Part shown: in pieces, positions 8,975 to 17,464 of the stretch
Numbering within the stretch: position 1 is the stretch's first letter
How the letters are laid out: each line of letters begins with the position of its first letter
DNA from: Bacteroidales bacterium UBA6346
GTDB lineage: Bacteria > Bacteroidota > Bacteroidia > Bacteroidales > UBA932
NCBI GenBank assembly: GCA_002438905.1
Contig: DJSA01000068.1
Coordinates: 1 to 33,716, forward strand
Length of the DNA: 33,716 nucleotides
Reading direction: 5' to 3'
Notes under the pieces: generated by a model
The model's database searches: none
Told to the model about the DNA's origin: nothing
Seen by the model: only the letters and a program-made list of their open reading frames with translations
Program-made: the position numbers and the translations under genes

Positions 8975-9886
8975 TTAGTTTAACTTTATGCCTTCTTTCA
9001 TAAGTGCCGCAGCCTCGTCATCGCTTATCCACCTCAGGATATGACCGAATGTCCCGACAGTTCCGACGCCATCAACACGCATCGTAGAGTAGAGCAGCAC
9101 GAACTTTTCAAAACTATTATAGTATGACGGATATGTGACCGGAGACTTCATGAGTATGTTGCCATCCCCATACAGAGTCCCGAATGCCTCTCCCGTGTTT
9201 GCAAACACCTGTTCCTCACAAGTAACTGAGGGCGAAAGGGGGTCTTCCGTGCCAAACTCCAGCCTTATGTCATGCCCCTGATATATGAAGTTCCTCAGGA
9301 TTATCACATTGCCCACCGCAGGATCAGCCTCCGTGCGGAGCAGCATCCGGCTTGTCGCCGCCATGTATTCGTCAAACCATGTGGAACGCTCAATGAGGCA
9401 ATATCCGGTGAAATCCTTCGCATCAAACGCCTTGCATTTCTGCAATTCGATCTTTGTTTCCACAGCACCTATATCGGACTTGAGACTATTGTCGCAAATC
9501 AAAGCAAGGTGAAAACTCGGCACATTTTCTGGGTCGAGAGCATCATAATCCGAGTGAATCCTCACATTAGCGACCCTCTCTCCTGCCGGTATTGTCACCG
9601 TATTGTCCAAGATTTCATAGTGAAGCCCCTCTATTGCGCTGCTTTTCTTCTCTACAACCTCAACAGCGAATGTCCTATCCGCTGATGCCGCATGCATGGA
9701 CACCACCGGAATGTCGAAATCTTCGCTTCCTTCCATTACCGGCAAGGTGTACAGCGTGTCGGGAAACATGAGGTACTCCGGACCTTCATATATCGGATGA
9801 CCTTTCTGGCAGCCGAGAACAAGTACCGAGACCCCGGAAAGAAGGAAGACTGCCTTATATATATTCTTTATAGTCATAGCTTTCAT
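8975..9886 (-). CDS. SusC/D-associated lipoprotein, DUF4843/DUF4984-like
   Basis: This 303-residue protein has a signal ending SVLVLGCQKG (lipobox Cys near residue 26). The first half is a strand-rich module with a Calx-beta look (IEGLHYEILDNTVTIPAGERVANVRI), as in DUF4843 proteins. The second half (GYCLIERSTWFDEYMAA through FGHILRWISDDEAAALM) matches what I remember of the DUF4984 domain that follows SusD genes. Its ATG touches the SusD stop codon with no spacer (TAG-ATG), a sign of translational coupling. Proteins in this position form part of the surface complex of some SusC/D importers, including peptide importers. The DUF numbers come from memory of the pattern, not from a search. Confidence 0.78.
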   Translation of the reverse strand: MKAMTIKNIYKAVFLLSGVSVLVLGCQKGHPIYEGPEYLMFPDTLYTLPVMEGSEDFDIPVVSMHAASADRTFAVEVVEKKSSAIEGLHYEILDNTVTIPAGERVANVRIHSDYDALDPENVPSFHLALICDNSLKSDIGAVETKIELQKCKAFDAKDFTGYCLIERSTWFDEYMAATSRMLLRTEADPAVGNVIILRNFIYQGHDIRLEFGTEDPLSPSVTCEEQVFANTGEAFGTLYGDGNILMKSPVTYPSYYNSFEKFVLLYSTMRVDGVGTVGTFGHILRWISDDEAAALMKEGIKLN

Positions 9887-11425
9887 CTATTTGTTGCTAT
9901 CATTGGGTTCGATTTCAGCTCCCGGAGACTCAAGCTCGTGCTGAGGGATGGGCCAGACAAACAACGGGTCGTCCTTATCGACTTTGAGGCCGCTCGGAGT
10001 AAAATATTCTGAACTCTGATCGGATTTGTCCCGTTCGAAACCCTTATGCCAACGCTTGAGGTCGTTGAGCCGGAATCCCTCCATATACAATTCCTTGATT
10101 CTCTCCTCCTCTATTATCGTCATCGCGTTTGACCCGTCCATCGGCGTGCTTCCGCCATAGGATGAATACCTGGCCGACCGGAGTGCGCTTATGTCCTTTC
10201 CCGCCTTACCGTAGTCTGGGACATCCTGACTCGCATACGCCTCTGCCCTAATGAGATACTGCTCTGAAAGCCGCAAAACCATCGGGATGCAAACCCCGTA
10301 AATCTTGTATGGAACGAAAACACCCTGATCCCCGTAGTATTTATAGACTGCGGGCCACTGAAGTCCGTGGCTATAACCGGTCTGAATGGTTCTGAAAAAA
10401 GCAGAGGCGCGGAGATCGGTGCTCCCATAAAGGTTCATCACCCATGTCGCGGGCACATAGTCAGGCTTGTACGAAACGTTGTCGAAGTTGAAGAAGACCT
10501 GCCCGATTGCACCTCCATAGGAATTGAGGGTCTGGGACACTTTCCAAATCGCCTCTGTGGACTGCCCGTACATCCACATATAGGAATAGTAACTCACGCC
10601 GCTCTGAATCTGCGAAGAGCATGAAGAAAGCTTATAATAGCCGCTGTCAATGACCTTTGACGACCATTTGATTGCTTCGTCCCATTTCTTCATGTAGAGT
10701 GAGACACGAGCCCTGAGGGCGTAGCAAGTGTATTCGTTGAAGTATTCCGTATTGTACAGCACGCCATCAGTCGCTGTGTTGAAGTCTTCGCCGAGTGATA
10801 GAAGCTCCGCAGCCTTGTCAAGGTCGGAGAGGATAAATTCGTAAGAAGCCTTGAGAGATGCCCTCTTTATCGGTTCTTCTCCATTATAGTGCCGTGTAAT
10901 CACGACTCCAAGCGTATTCTCGGCATCGGCATCGCCGTCGTACGGCTTGCAGAAGCATTTGACGAGCTCGGAATAGGCAAGCGCACGGGCGAAATACGCC
11001 TCTCCGCAATATTGGTCTATTTTATCCAGATCGCTGTCATCCACAGCATTCGCCCTAGCCTTGTCCGCATTGTCAAGCAGAAAATTGCAGCGATTGATTA
11101 CAGCATAGAGAGAGCCGTACACCCCTTCGATGTCAGTGTTTGTTGCCTTTATCTCATTCCAACGCCAGATGTCCCCATATGCATTGCTGTTCTCCTTGAC
11201 GCTATATACGAAATCCGCCTGGATGTCTGGAAGCAGTGTCAGGTCACCCGTGTAAAGCGAACTGCTCTTGAAGGAGCTGTAGATTCCTATCATCAGCTGG
11301 TTCACGTCTTCGGCGTTGCGCACCGAGTCCTCCATTCTGATGGAGTCGGAAGGATACTTGTCGAGGCAGGATGTGCAGCAGAGAACCGCCGCCAAAATCA
11401 GACATTTCAAAAATTTCATTTCCAT
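9887..11425 (-). CDS. SusD/RagB-type nutrient-binding outer-membrane lipoprotein
   Basis: The product has 512 residues from the ATG at 11423-11425; the open frame continues upstream to 11572 but only in the tail of the receptor gene, and GGAGGG precedes the chosen ATG. The signal ends CCTSCLDKYPSD, the usual SusD opening (Cys-Leu-Asp-x-x-P). Family marks follow: DVNQLMIGIYSSF, WRWNEIKATN, INRCNFLLDNADKA, the TPR-like YCGEAYFARALAYSELVKCF, and a C-terminal RLSEQYLIRAEAYA with the closing ERIKELYMEGFRLNDLKRWHKG. In this family the protein is a lid over the SusC barrel and captures the substrate. It is intact although its SusC partner upstream is broken. The gap to the receptor stop is 16 bp. 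Confidence 0.95.
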   Translation of the reverse strand: MEMKFLKCLILAAVLCCTSCLDKYPSDSIRMEDSVRNAEDVNQLMIGIYSSFKSSSLYTGDLTLLPDIQADFVYSVKENSNAYGDIWRWNEIKATNTDIEGVYGSLYAVINRCNFLLDNADKARANAVDDSDLDKIDQYCGEAYFARALAYSELVKCFCKPYDGDADAENTLGVVITRHYNGEEPIKRASLKASYEFILSDLDKAAELLSLGEDFNTATDGVLYNTEYFNEYTCYALRARVSLYMKKWDEAIKWSSKVIDSGYYKLSSCSSQIQSGVSYYSYMWMYGQSTEAIWKVSQTLNSYGGAIGQVFFNFDNVSYKPDYVPATWVMNLYGSTDLRASAFFRTIQTGYSHGLQWPAVYKYYGDQGVFVPYKIYGVCIPMVLRLSEQYLIRAEAYASQDVPDYGKAGKDISALRSARYSSYGGSTPMDGSNAMTIIEEERIKELYMEGFRLNDLKRWHKGFERDKSDQSSEYFTPSGLKVDKDDPLFVWPIPQHELESPGAEIEPNDSNK

Positions 11426-12482
11426 GATTTCCGCCCTCCCCTTAAAAATTAAGTTCAAGCCCGAACGTAAACTGACGCGTCGCGGGATATGTCGCCTGAT
11501 ACATATTGGAGGACACTTCCGGATCAAAGCCGCTGAACCCAGTGAGAGTCCATAGATTCTGTGCCTGGGCATATACCCTGACTCCTGTCAGGAATCCGAC
11601 CTTCCTCATAAGTCCCTTAGGCAGAGAATATGAGAGCACAAGGTTCTTCAGCCGTAGGAACGAGGCGTTTTCGAGAAGGCGGTCGTCGAACTGAAGCACC
11701 TCTCCGTATTTCGGAATGTCAGTGACATCCCCGGGCTTCTTCCACCTATCATACAGAAGCCGTCGGGACTTGTTGAAGCCCTCGGCAACCGCGCTGTTCT
11801 CGTCAAAGTAGCGGTCATTGTTTACAATCCACCTTTCCGACATCCAGCTGAACTGCCCGGAGAGCTGAAGTCCCTTCCACGAGAAAACGAGACCGAACCC
11901 GCCCCACCACGAAGGATCATGGCTCTTTCCCGTCATCACCTTGTCGCTTTCGAGCATGACATCGGTAATATTCCCATCCTTATCATACCAGAGTTGCTTG
12001 CCATTCGCAGGATTCACTCCGGCATATCGGTTATAGTAGTACTCGCTTACGGGATGACCGACCATATATTTGAATCCGGTAGTCGAGTTGACGAACTCAT
12101 TGACGCCGTTGTAGAGTGCCGTGATTCTGTTTTTGTTCCAAGTGACGTTGGCGTTGAAGTTAAGAGAAAAGTCACCTGAGCGGACAATCGCCGCATCAAG
12201 ACCGATTTCCACACCTCGATTGACAAGGGAACCCATGTTTTTCCAATAACTGCCCTCACCCGTTATCGAGTAGGATTGGGGAACGTTCATAAGCATGTCG
12301 CTCGTCAGCTTATTGAAGAACGTCAGATCTATGTCGAGCCTATTCAAGAATCCAAGGGTGAGTCCGAGATCCGTCATCCATGACTTTTCCCAGCCGAGTT
12401 CTTCATTGCCGCTCTGTGACGGGTAAATTCCGTTTTCCTCATTCGATCCATAGACTGGGCCTCCTGAAACGAGCGCGAGATG

Positions 12483-12485
12483 TTA
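12483..12485 (-). other. In-frame TAA inside the SusC-type barrel
   Basis: The coding strand reads CCT TAT TAT TAA CAT CTC. The text on both sides (GNSSIPYY and HLALVSGGPV) is continuous with SusC proteins, where this place is commonly a Y-x-HLAL sequence. A single change from GAA, CAA, AAA, TAT or TAC would produce the TAA. This lesion is independent of the homopolymer 1.7 kb upstream. Confidence 0.88.
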
Positions 12486-14223
12486 ATAATAAGGTATGGA
12501 AGAGTTACCTGCTGTACCAGTGTTTATCTTGAACCTCGCGGCACTCAACCAATCAAGTGTTCCCAAAATGTCAAGCCGCTTCGCGTTCCACATGAAACTC
12601 CCGCTCCAGAACACGCCCCAGCGGTTTTTCTTTCCAAACCGCGACGATGCATCGGTGCGCACTGAGAAATCCGCGAAATACGTCTCGTTCCAATTGTATT
12701 CTCCACGGAGAAAGAAGGCGAGAAGGGAATATGCGGCCGTGGAGTCCCCCCAACGCGAGGCTCTCGTGCCCGTTGAGACACTGGTAAGGCGGTCGTTGGT
12801 CTGCCCCTTTGAATACACGTTGAAGCCCTCTGTCGAATAGCTGACAGCTTCCTGTCCCAGCATGAAGTTGAAAGAATGGCTATCGTCCAGAGTGAAATCA
12901 TAACTTGCTGTCGTAGTCTCCGTGAGGTTCAGAGCATCGGAACTCTGGCGCGCGGCCGTGCCTATCCCGCCATTTGTGGACAGGCTCGGGAAAGACTGCA
13001 AGAACGCGGTTCCGTGCGTAAAATCGACACCAAACTGCGACTTTATGACAAAATTCTCAAACGGCGTAAATTCTGCAAATACAGTCGATATGAGCTTATA
13101 TTTTTTGTTGGTGACCGGATTATTCGCCATCCAGACTATCGGGTTTTCGGTAACTCCGGGCCAACTGCCATCCTTAAGCGTGGCGAGTTCTCCGTTAGCC
13201 TTGTAAGGATTCCAATATGGAAGCATGAAACGGCTCGCTGAAATCGGTGTAGTGAGAGCATACACGCCGTCATCCGCCTGAGAGACCTCCTCATATGCAC
13301 CCATTGTGCTGGTGCCCACCCGGAGCCAGTCGCTGGCGCTTACCTCCGCATTTGTCCGCAGATTGTAGCGGCGGAACGAAGACCCCTGGGCGATACCCTT
13401 CTGATCATAGAAACCCCCGGAAACATAGAAATTCAGTCTTTCGGTAGCCTTGTTCACGGATATGTCATAACTCTGCACAGGAGCCCTATCATTGAAGACG
13501 ATGTTCATCCAATTGACATCAGTCTTCGCCAACAATGCATAGTCCTTTCCCGTGGTGAGGCCGACCTCTTTCTCGTACTGAATGCGCTCGGCAGTGTTCA
13601 TCATGTACCAGTTGCCACGCGTCATCCTTGATATTCCGTACTGTGCGCGGAGAGTCACCTTAGCCCTATCGAGGGCGACTCCACGCTTTGTGGTGATGAT
13701 GACGACGCCATTCGCGGCACGTGCCCCGTAGATTGAGGCTGACGCTGCGTCCTTGAGCACGGAGACCGACTCTATATCATTGGGGCTCAGAGAATTGAAA
13801 TCGGAACTTGAAATAGGTACACCATCAAGAATGAACAGAGGTTCAGTACCGGCATAGATTGAATTTGTGCCACGAATCTTGAACTCCGCAGCCTTGCTGG
13901 GCTCGCCCGACTGGGAAATGACAGTGAGACCCGAACTCTGTCCCTGAAGAGCCTTGTCGAAACTTGCGGCAGGAACGTCAGCCAGAGCCTCTGACTTGAC
14001 CGTAGAGACAGAACCGGCGATGGTTCCCTTCTTCCTGACCCCGTACGCCACAACGACGACATCGTCAAGAGAATTGTCTAGTTTCAGCTCAACATTGCAA
14101 GTGATTTCAGGCTGCCCCGCAGGTACAGTGAATTCGAATGGACTGCAGCCGATGTACTGGAATGTGAGACGATCTCCAGGTTTTACAGAAACGCTGTAGT
14201 TTCCGTCCTCATCAGTAGCCGTA

Positions 14224-14233
14224 CCCCCCCCCC
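14224..14233 (-). repeat. Ten-base G/C homopolymer causing the receptor frameshift
   Basis: Ten consecutive C on the plus strand (G on the coding strand) follow the AT of an ATG codon in the N-terminal domain of the SusC-type gene. Counting from the start codon at 14379 to the downstream frame shows the two are out of step by one base. Nine G would restore the frame as Thr-Met-Gly-Gly-Gly-Thr-Ala-Thr-Asp; ten give Met-Gly-Gly-Gly-Tyr-Gly-Tyr-stop. Confidence 0.9.
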
Positions 14234-14416
14234 ATGGTCAGGACATACGCCCCGAAAAGAGGTTCACCCGTCTCCGCGGATTTCACCACGCCATTCACCG
14301 TTACCTTTTCCTGTGCATGAAGAATCGTTCCTGCAACCAAAATAAGAGAGATAAGCAACAATAGTCGGGATTTGCTCATAAATTGTAACTATTTGTCACA
14401 TTGGACGCGAAAATTG

Positions 14417-14431
14417 CTTTCGATTCGAAAG
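14417..14431. repeat. Palindrome in the leader of the SusC/SusD-type operon
   Basis: CTTTCGA-T-TCGAAAG, seven-base arms around one base, lies in the predicted 5' leader of the receptor gene. It is flanked by two direct copies of CGCGAAAA at 14406-14413 and 14441-14448. It may be a regulator site or an mRNA hairpin. No regulator gene is adjacent. Confidence 0.45.
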
Positions 14432-14475
14432 TGAAAGACTCGCGAAAAATGCACCACTAACCTAAAAACATCTTT

Positions 14476-14506
14476 CAAAGATACAAAAGAAAATGTTAAT
14501 TCGCAA
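14476..14506 (-). promoter_or_regulatory. Promoter of the SusC/SusD-type operon
   Basis: On the minus strand TATCTTTG (14476-14483) fits the Bacteroidetes -7 box TAnnTTTG, and TTG (14504-14506) lies exactly 20 nt upstream of it. The start codon at 14379 is about 95 nt downstream, so the mRNA would have a leader of roughly 90 nt. Box match and spacing are seen directly; activity is inferred. Confidence 0.7.
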
Positions 14507-14596
14507 ACAAAATAATCAAACTCAAAACAAATTAACACTCACGCAATCGTTGTTTTTTACCGGTCCGCTCCATATCTATTTTCGGAAAATCTTTTA

Positions 14597-14604
14597 TACC
14601 TTTG
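14597..14604 (+). promoter_or_regulatory. -7 box of the EamA-type transporter gene
   Basis: TACCTTTG matches TAnnTTTG and is followed 14 nt later by the ATG at 14619. No TTG stands at the expected distance upstream, so the -33 part is weak. The implied leader is only about ten bases. Confidence 0.5.
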
Positions 14605-14618
14605 CCGCCCGAAAATTT

Positions 14619-15539
14619 ATGGATATGAATGGGAATAAAATCTGGGGCTATGCAGCGGGGATTATCACCGGAGTGACATACGGAATGAACCCGCTGTTCG
14701 CGATGCCGATTCTCAGGGCCGGGGTGTCGACGGACACCGTGCTGTTCGTCAGATATGCCGTGGCAGTGCTGGTTCTTGCCGGAGTCATATTGGCCGACAG
14801 GAAATCATTCAGAGTGAGCAGGAAACAGCTCGGATGGCTCATCGTGCTCGGAGTCCTGTTCTCGTGCAGCAGCCTCGGGCTCTTCCTCGCCTATAACTAT
14901 ATCCCTTCGGGCATAGCAACGACAATCGTGTTCCTCTATCCCACACTCGTTGCACTCATAATGGTGTTCCTGCGGGTCTATCCCACCTGGCAGACGTGGG
15001 TTTCGATTGCTGTGACGTTCATAGCCATTCTTTTCCTCTGCAACTACGATTCGTCGCAGCCGATTCATTTCGAGGGTATGGTGCTCGCGTTTCTCTCTGC
15101 GCTCGCGTACGCGGTCTTCATCGTCCTTATAAACCGGAAACGCTGTCTGCGCGAACTCCCCAACGACGTCCTGACATTCTATTCACTTGCTGTCGGATGC
15201 ATCGTCTTCGGAGCCATCGCATTCATAGGCAGCAGAATGGGGAATATATCCATGAGCGGCGACTTCAGGCTTCTCAACAGCCACGCCTCGATGTGGATAA
15301 ACCTCATCCTTCTCGCAATCATCCCGACGGTCATCTCCACCGCCACCCTCGCCGCCTCGACGAAAATCATCGGAGCCACGAAAGCCTCGGTGATGGGAGT
15401 CTTCGAGCCGCTCACGGCAATCCTCATCGGCACACTTGTCTTCGGAGAAAAGATGTCCTGGAACATAGCCATCGGAATTGCCCTCGCAATCTTCGCCATC
15501 TGTTTCATGATCATCAGCCCAGGAAAGAAGAAGCGATAA
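14619..15539 (+). CDS. EamA/DMT-family membrane transporter
   Basis: The product has 306 residues from ATG 14619 (MDMNGNKIWGYAAGIITG). An earlier in-frame ATG at 14493 lies inside the promoter region and would add a non-hydrophobic tail, so it is rejected. About ten hydrophobic helices are visible in two repeats, each opening with the EamA pattern: GITGVTYGMNPLFAMPILRAG in the first half and ALAYAVFIVLINRK in the second, and ending with ASVMGVFEPLTAILIGTLVFGEKMS, a strong EamA mark. Family members export amino acids or other small metabolites through the inner membrane; the substrate here is unknown. It is transcribed alone and divergently from the receptor operon. Confidence 0.92.
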   Translation: MDMNGNKIWGYAAGIITGVTYGMNPLFAMPILRAGVSTDTVLFVRYAVAVLVLAGVILADRKSFRVSRKQLGWLIVLGVLFSCSSLGLFLAYNYIPSGIATTIVFLYPTLVALIMVFLRVYPTWQTWVSIAVTFIAILFLCNYDSSQPIHFEGMVLAFLSALAYAVFIVLINRKRCLRELPNDVLTFYSLAVGCIVFGAIAFIGSRMGNISMSGDFRLLNSHASMWINLILLAIIPTVISTATLAASTKIIGATKASVMGVFEPLTAILIGTLVFGEKMSWNIAIGIALAIFAICFMIISPGKKKR

Positions 15540-15780
15540 GTCGGAACCAAGCGCACATCTGCATCTGCTTCGTAGCATACAAGGCCTAATTTCACCTTAT
15601 TCATGAAGTTATCAGTTTTTCTATTCACAAACGCACCACTCTTCAGAGAACAAACGCCCTAAAGAACGACAGAATTAAGCACAATCCCACCGACAATGCT
15701 TGAATTTTTCGTCCATAACCGATTTTTCACGAAAATACGAAACGATTTTTCACAACAAAACAATTATTCAATCGCCCGAA
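15540..15780. other. Intergenic region between convergent genes, with an 11-bp direct repeat
   Basis: No open frame of substance is seen. CGATTTTTCAC occurs at 15720-15730 and again at 15743-15753, a 23-bp step or about two helical turns. No convincing terminator hairpin follows the transporter gene. Confidence 0.5.
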
Positions 15781-16914
15781 TCAAATCTTGCGGAACTGAG
15801 TCTTCAGCCAGAGGCAGAACACCGGATCCTGAATGAAGACCCTTTTTCCTTCGATGTCAATCAAATCCTTCTTCCGCAGCGCGGTCTTCAGGATTCTGAT
15901 GTTGCCGGCAGAGCCAAGATTGTACTTTGCAAGCGTCTCCATCGAGGTAAACTGTTCCGCCCCGTCCGCAACTGCACACAGATAGTTGCGCTGTTTGTCA
16001 GTCAGCGAGTCCATTGTGTTGATGAACTGCAGATTAAGATAGTCCATGACGCTCTCCAAGGCAGAATCTACGACATCCAGCGTGCAGATGTCCGATGTTC
16101 TGAGCCAGCTCGCCTGGGCAAGCTGCTGAACATAATAGGAATGATTGTCAACACTCGCGGCAAGGTAAGCCGCAACTTCCCTGCTGATTGATTTTCCCGT
16201 GGCGGCAAAACGACCTGTGATATAGTCGCACCAGTCATCCGTCGATATTTTGGGAAGGAACATAATGTCTCCGAACCTATAGAAAGGTCTGTTATAGTCG
16301 CCGAAAATGCTGAGCATCATGTGCTTCTTGCTTCCATAAAGTATATATGCAACGTCACGCTGTTCCTGCCAGTGATTGCGAAGGATTTTCTGAAAACGGA
16401 GCGAGTTGGCAAATTCTCCGATTTGCTGGAACTCGTCAATGCAGACAACGACCTTCTTTTTCTTCTTCGACGCAATAGTCTGCGGAAGATCCAGAATAGC
16501 CTCGTCAATGGGGTTTGTCCGGACATCCACACCGAATGAGATTTCATAATGCCCCGCCGGATCCGAGAGCGAAATTTTCGGAAGAAGCGAAGAAATAAAC
16601 TCCCGGGCATTGCTCAGGAGGTTCTCAAGGGATGATGAAATCTGGGAAATTATGTTTTTCGCGAAAGCAGTGTAAAATTCCTGCTCGTCTTCACACTTAA
16701 AGACATTCATCCGGACAAACAGGTAATCGTCATTTTCCCTAGAAGTCGCCTCGACAGCTCTGGACACGAGGGACGATTTGCCCCATCTTCTTGGTGATAT
16801 AATTGCCGTATTTGTCAGCGAAGCAATATTCGCCAACAGTTTGGCTGTCTCATTCTTTCTGTCAGTGAAATCGTCTGCCCCGACTATTCTTCCGTATGCA
16901 AATGGAACTTTCAT
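15781..16914 (-). CDS. AAA ATPase of the archaeal-type (ATPase_2) family
   Basis: The product has 377 residues from the ATG at 16912-16914 (MKVPFAYGRIVGADDF). The frame extends to 16974 but that would include the promoter. Walker A is SPRRWGKSS (about residues 40-48), Walker B is KVVVCIDEFQQIG, and a GSKKHMM segment sits at the sensor position. After about residue 300 a winged-helix-like part is seen (LTDKQRNYLCAVADG, LRKKDLIDIEGKRVFIQDPVFCLWL). These single-gene ATPases are common and mobile in Bacteroidetes and archaea; their function is not settled. It has its own promoter and is not in an operon with the VapBC pair upstream. Confidence 0.87.
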   Translation of the reverse strand: MKVPFAYGRIVGADDFTDRKNETAKLLANIASLTNTAIISPRRWGKSSLVSRAVEATSRENDDYLFVRMNVFKCEDEQEFYTAFAKNIISQISSSLENLLSNAREFISSLLPKISLSDPAGHYEISFGVDVRTNPIDEAILDLPQTIASKKKKKVVVCIDEFQQIGEFANSLRFQKILRNHWQEQRDVAYILYGSKKHMMLSIFGDYNRPFYRFGDIMFLPKISTDDWCDYITGRFAATGKSISREVAAYLAASVDNHSYYVQQLAQASWLRTSDICTLDVVDSALESVMDYLNLQFINTMDSLTDKQRNYLCAVADGAEQFTSMETLAKYNLGSAGNIRILKTALRKKDLIDIEGKRVFIQDPVFCLWLKTQFRKI

Positions 16915-16928
16915 TCGTAGTCTTTTTG

Positions 16929-16959
16929 CAAAGATATGCATTCGCGACGTATTAAACAA
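16929..16959 (-). promoter_or_regulatory. Promoter of the orphan AAA ATPase gene
   Basis: On the minus strand TATCTTTG (16929-16936) and TTG (16957-16959) are separated by exactly 20 nt, a full Bacteroidetes promoter match. The ATG is only 14 nt after the -7 box, so the leader would be about ten bases. Confidence 0.72.
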
Positions 16960-16986
16960 TTTTATTTGATACAATTTTGTTTAATA
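16950..16986. repeat. Inverted repeat over the -33 box of the ATPase promoter
   Basis: TATTAAACAA (16950-16959) and TTGTTTAATA (16977-16986) are exact reverse complements with 17 nt between. The left arm includes the TTG of the promoter. It could be an operator. The AT-rich composition makes chance matching somewhat easier. Confidence 0.55.
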
Positions 16987-17035
16987 TAGTTTTATTTAAC
17001 CATCTGTGCGAATCAGAGCAGTCTACAGGTAACAT

Positions 17036-17464
17036 TCATTTCAGCCAGTCCTCTATTTTCAGATGCGGAATGTGGGAAAAGTGGCGTGTGTTGTGGGTTA
17101 CCATTATGAAATCGCCGGCGAGGGCGGATGAGCCGATTAGAAGATCCATGTCGTCTATCGGAATACCTGCCCCATAGAGAAGAGCCCTGTTTCTGCCGAA
17201 GCATTCCATGTCGGTTGATTCCTTTCCCCCGAACGGATGAATATTGAATATGCTTTTCACGAACTCGATCTCAAAGAAGCCTCGTTCCGAAGCCATCCTA
17301 TACGCGCCGGAAGACAGCTCCGCAAGTGAAATCGAACTCACATAGCAGTTTTGCAGGCCGACATCAAGAGCCTTTTGCCGAAGACCAGTCTTACCATCCC
17401 TGTCACGAAGCAGTACAATAAGAATGTCCGAATCTATCAGATATTTCTTTGCTTTCTTTACCAT
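17036..17464 (-). CDS. vapC: VapC-type PIN-domain toxin (RNase)
   Basis: This 142-residue protein has the PIN fold marks: YLIDSDILI with D11, ISLAELSSG with E49, the IPIDDMDLLIGSSAL stretch with D104, D105 and D107, and the closing THNTRHFSHIPHLKIEDW. These acidic residues hold the metal that cleaves RNA, usually tRNA or rRNA, in VapC toxins. Its ATG lies inside the end of the antitoxin gene (7-nt overlap, ATGGTAA), typical for toxin-antitoxin pairs in which the antitoxin is made first. The target RNA cannot be read from sequence. Confidence 0.9.
   Translation of the reverse strand: MVKKAKKYLIDSDILIVLLRDRDGKTGLRQKALDVGLQNCYVSSISLAELSSGAYRMASERGFFEIEFVKSIFNIHPFGGKESTDMECFGRNRALLYGAGIPIDDMDLLIGSSALAGDFIMVTHNTRHFSHIPHLKIEDWLK

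Larger units (their letters stand above)
11442..14379 (-). pseudogene. SusC/RagA-type TonB-dependent receptor, disrupted by a frameshift and a nonsense codon
   Basis: Starting from the ATG at 14377-14379, the frame gives a signal peptide (MSKSRLLLLISLILVAG) and the start of the carboxypeptidase-like domain (VTVNGVVKSAETGEPLFGAYV), then reaches a run of ten G and stops at 14212-14214. The rest of the domain (GTATDEDGNYSVSVKPGDRL) and the plug (ILDGVPISSSDFNSLSPNDI, AASASIYGARAANGVVII) continue in another frame. That frame runs to TAA at 12483-12485, after GNSSIPYY; the same frame then resumes with HLALVSGGPVYGS and runs to the proper C-terminus TRQFTFGLELNF. With one G fewer and the TAA as a sense codon, the product would be about 978 residues, normal for SusC. 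So the gene is nearly complete with two point lesions. No other damage was seen. Loss of function looks real, but the G run could also be phase-variable or a sequencing error. Confidence 0.9.

Noticed and set aside
11442..12377. Separate gene for a TonB-dependent receptor C-terminal part
   Set aside because: The frame is the continuation of the upstream receptor after the TAA at 12483; its first Met is inside the barrel and no signal peptide is possible. Treated as part of the pseudogene.
14493..14618. Earlier ATG for the EamA-type transporter
   Set aside because: It would place the TACCTTTG promoter box inside the coding part and add a polar segment not found in the family.
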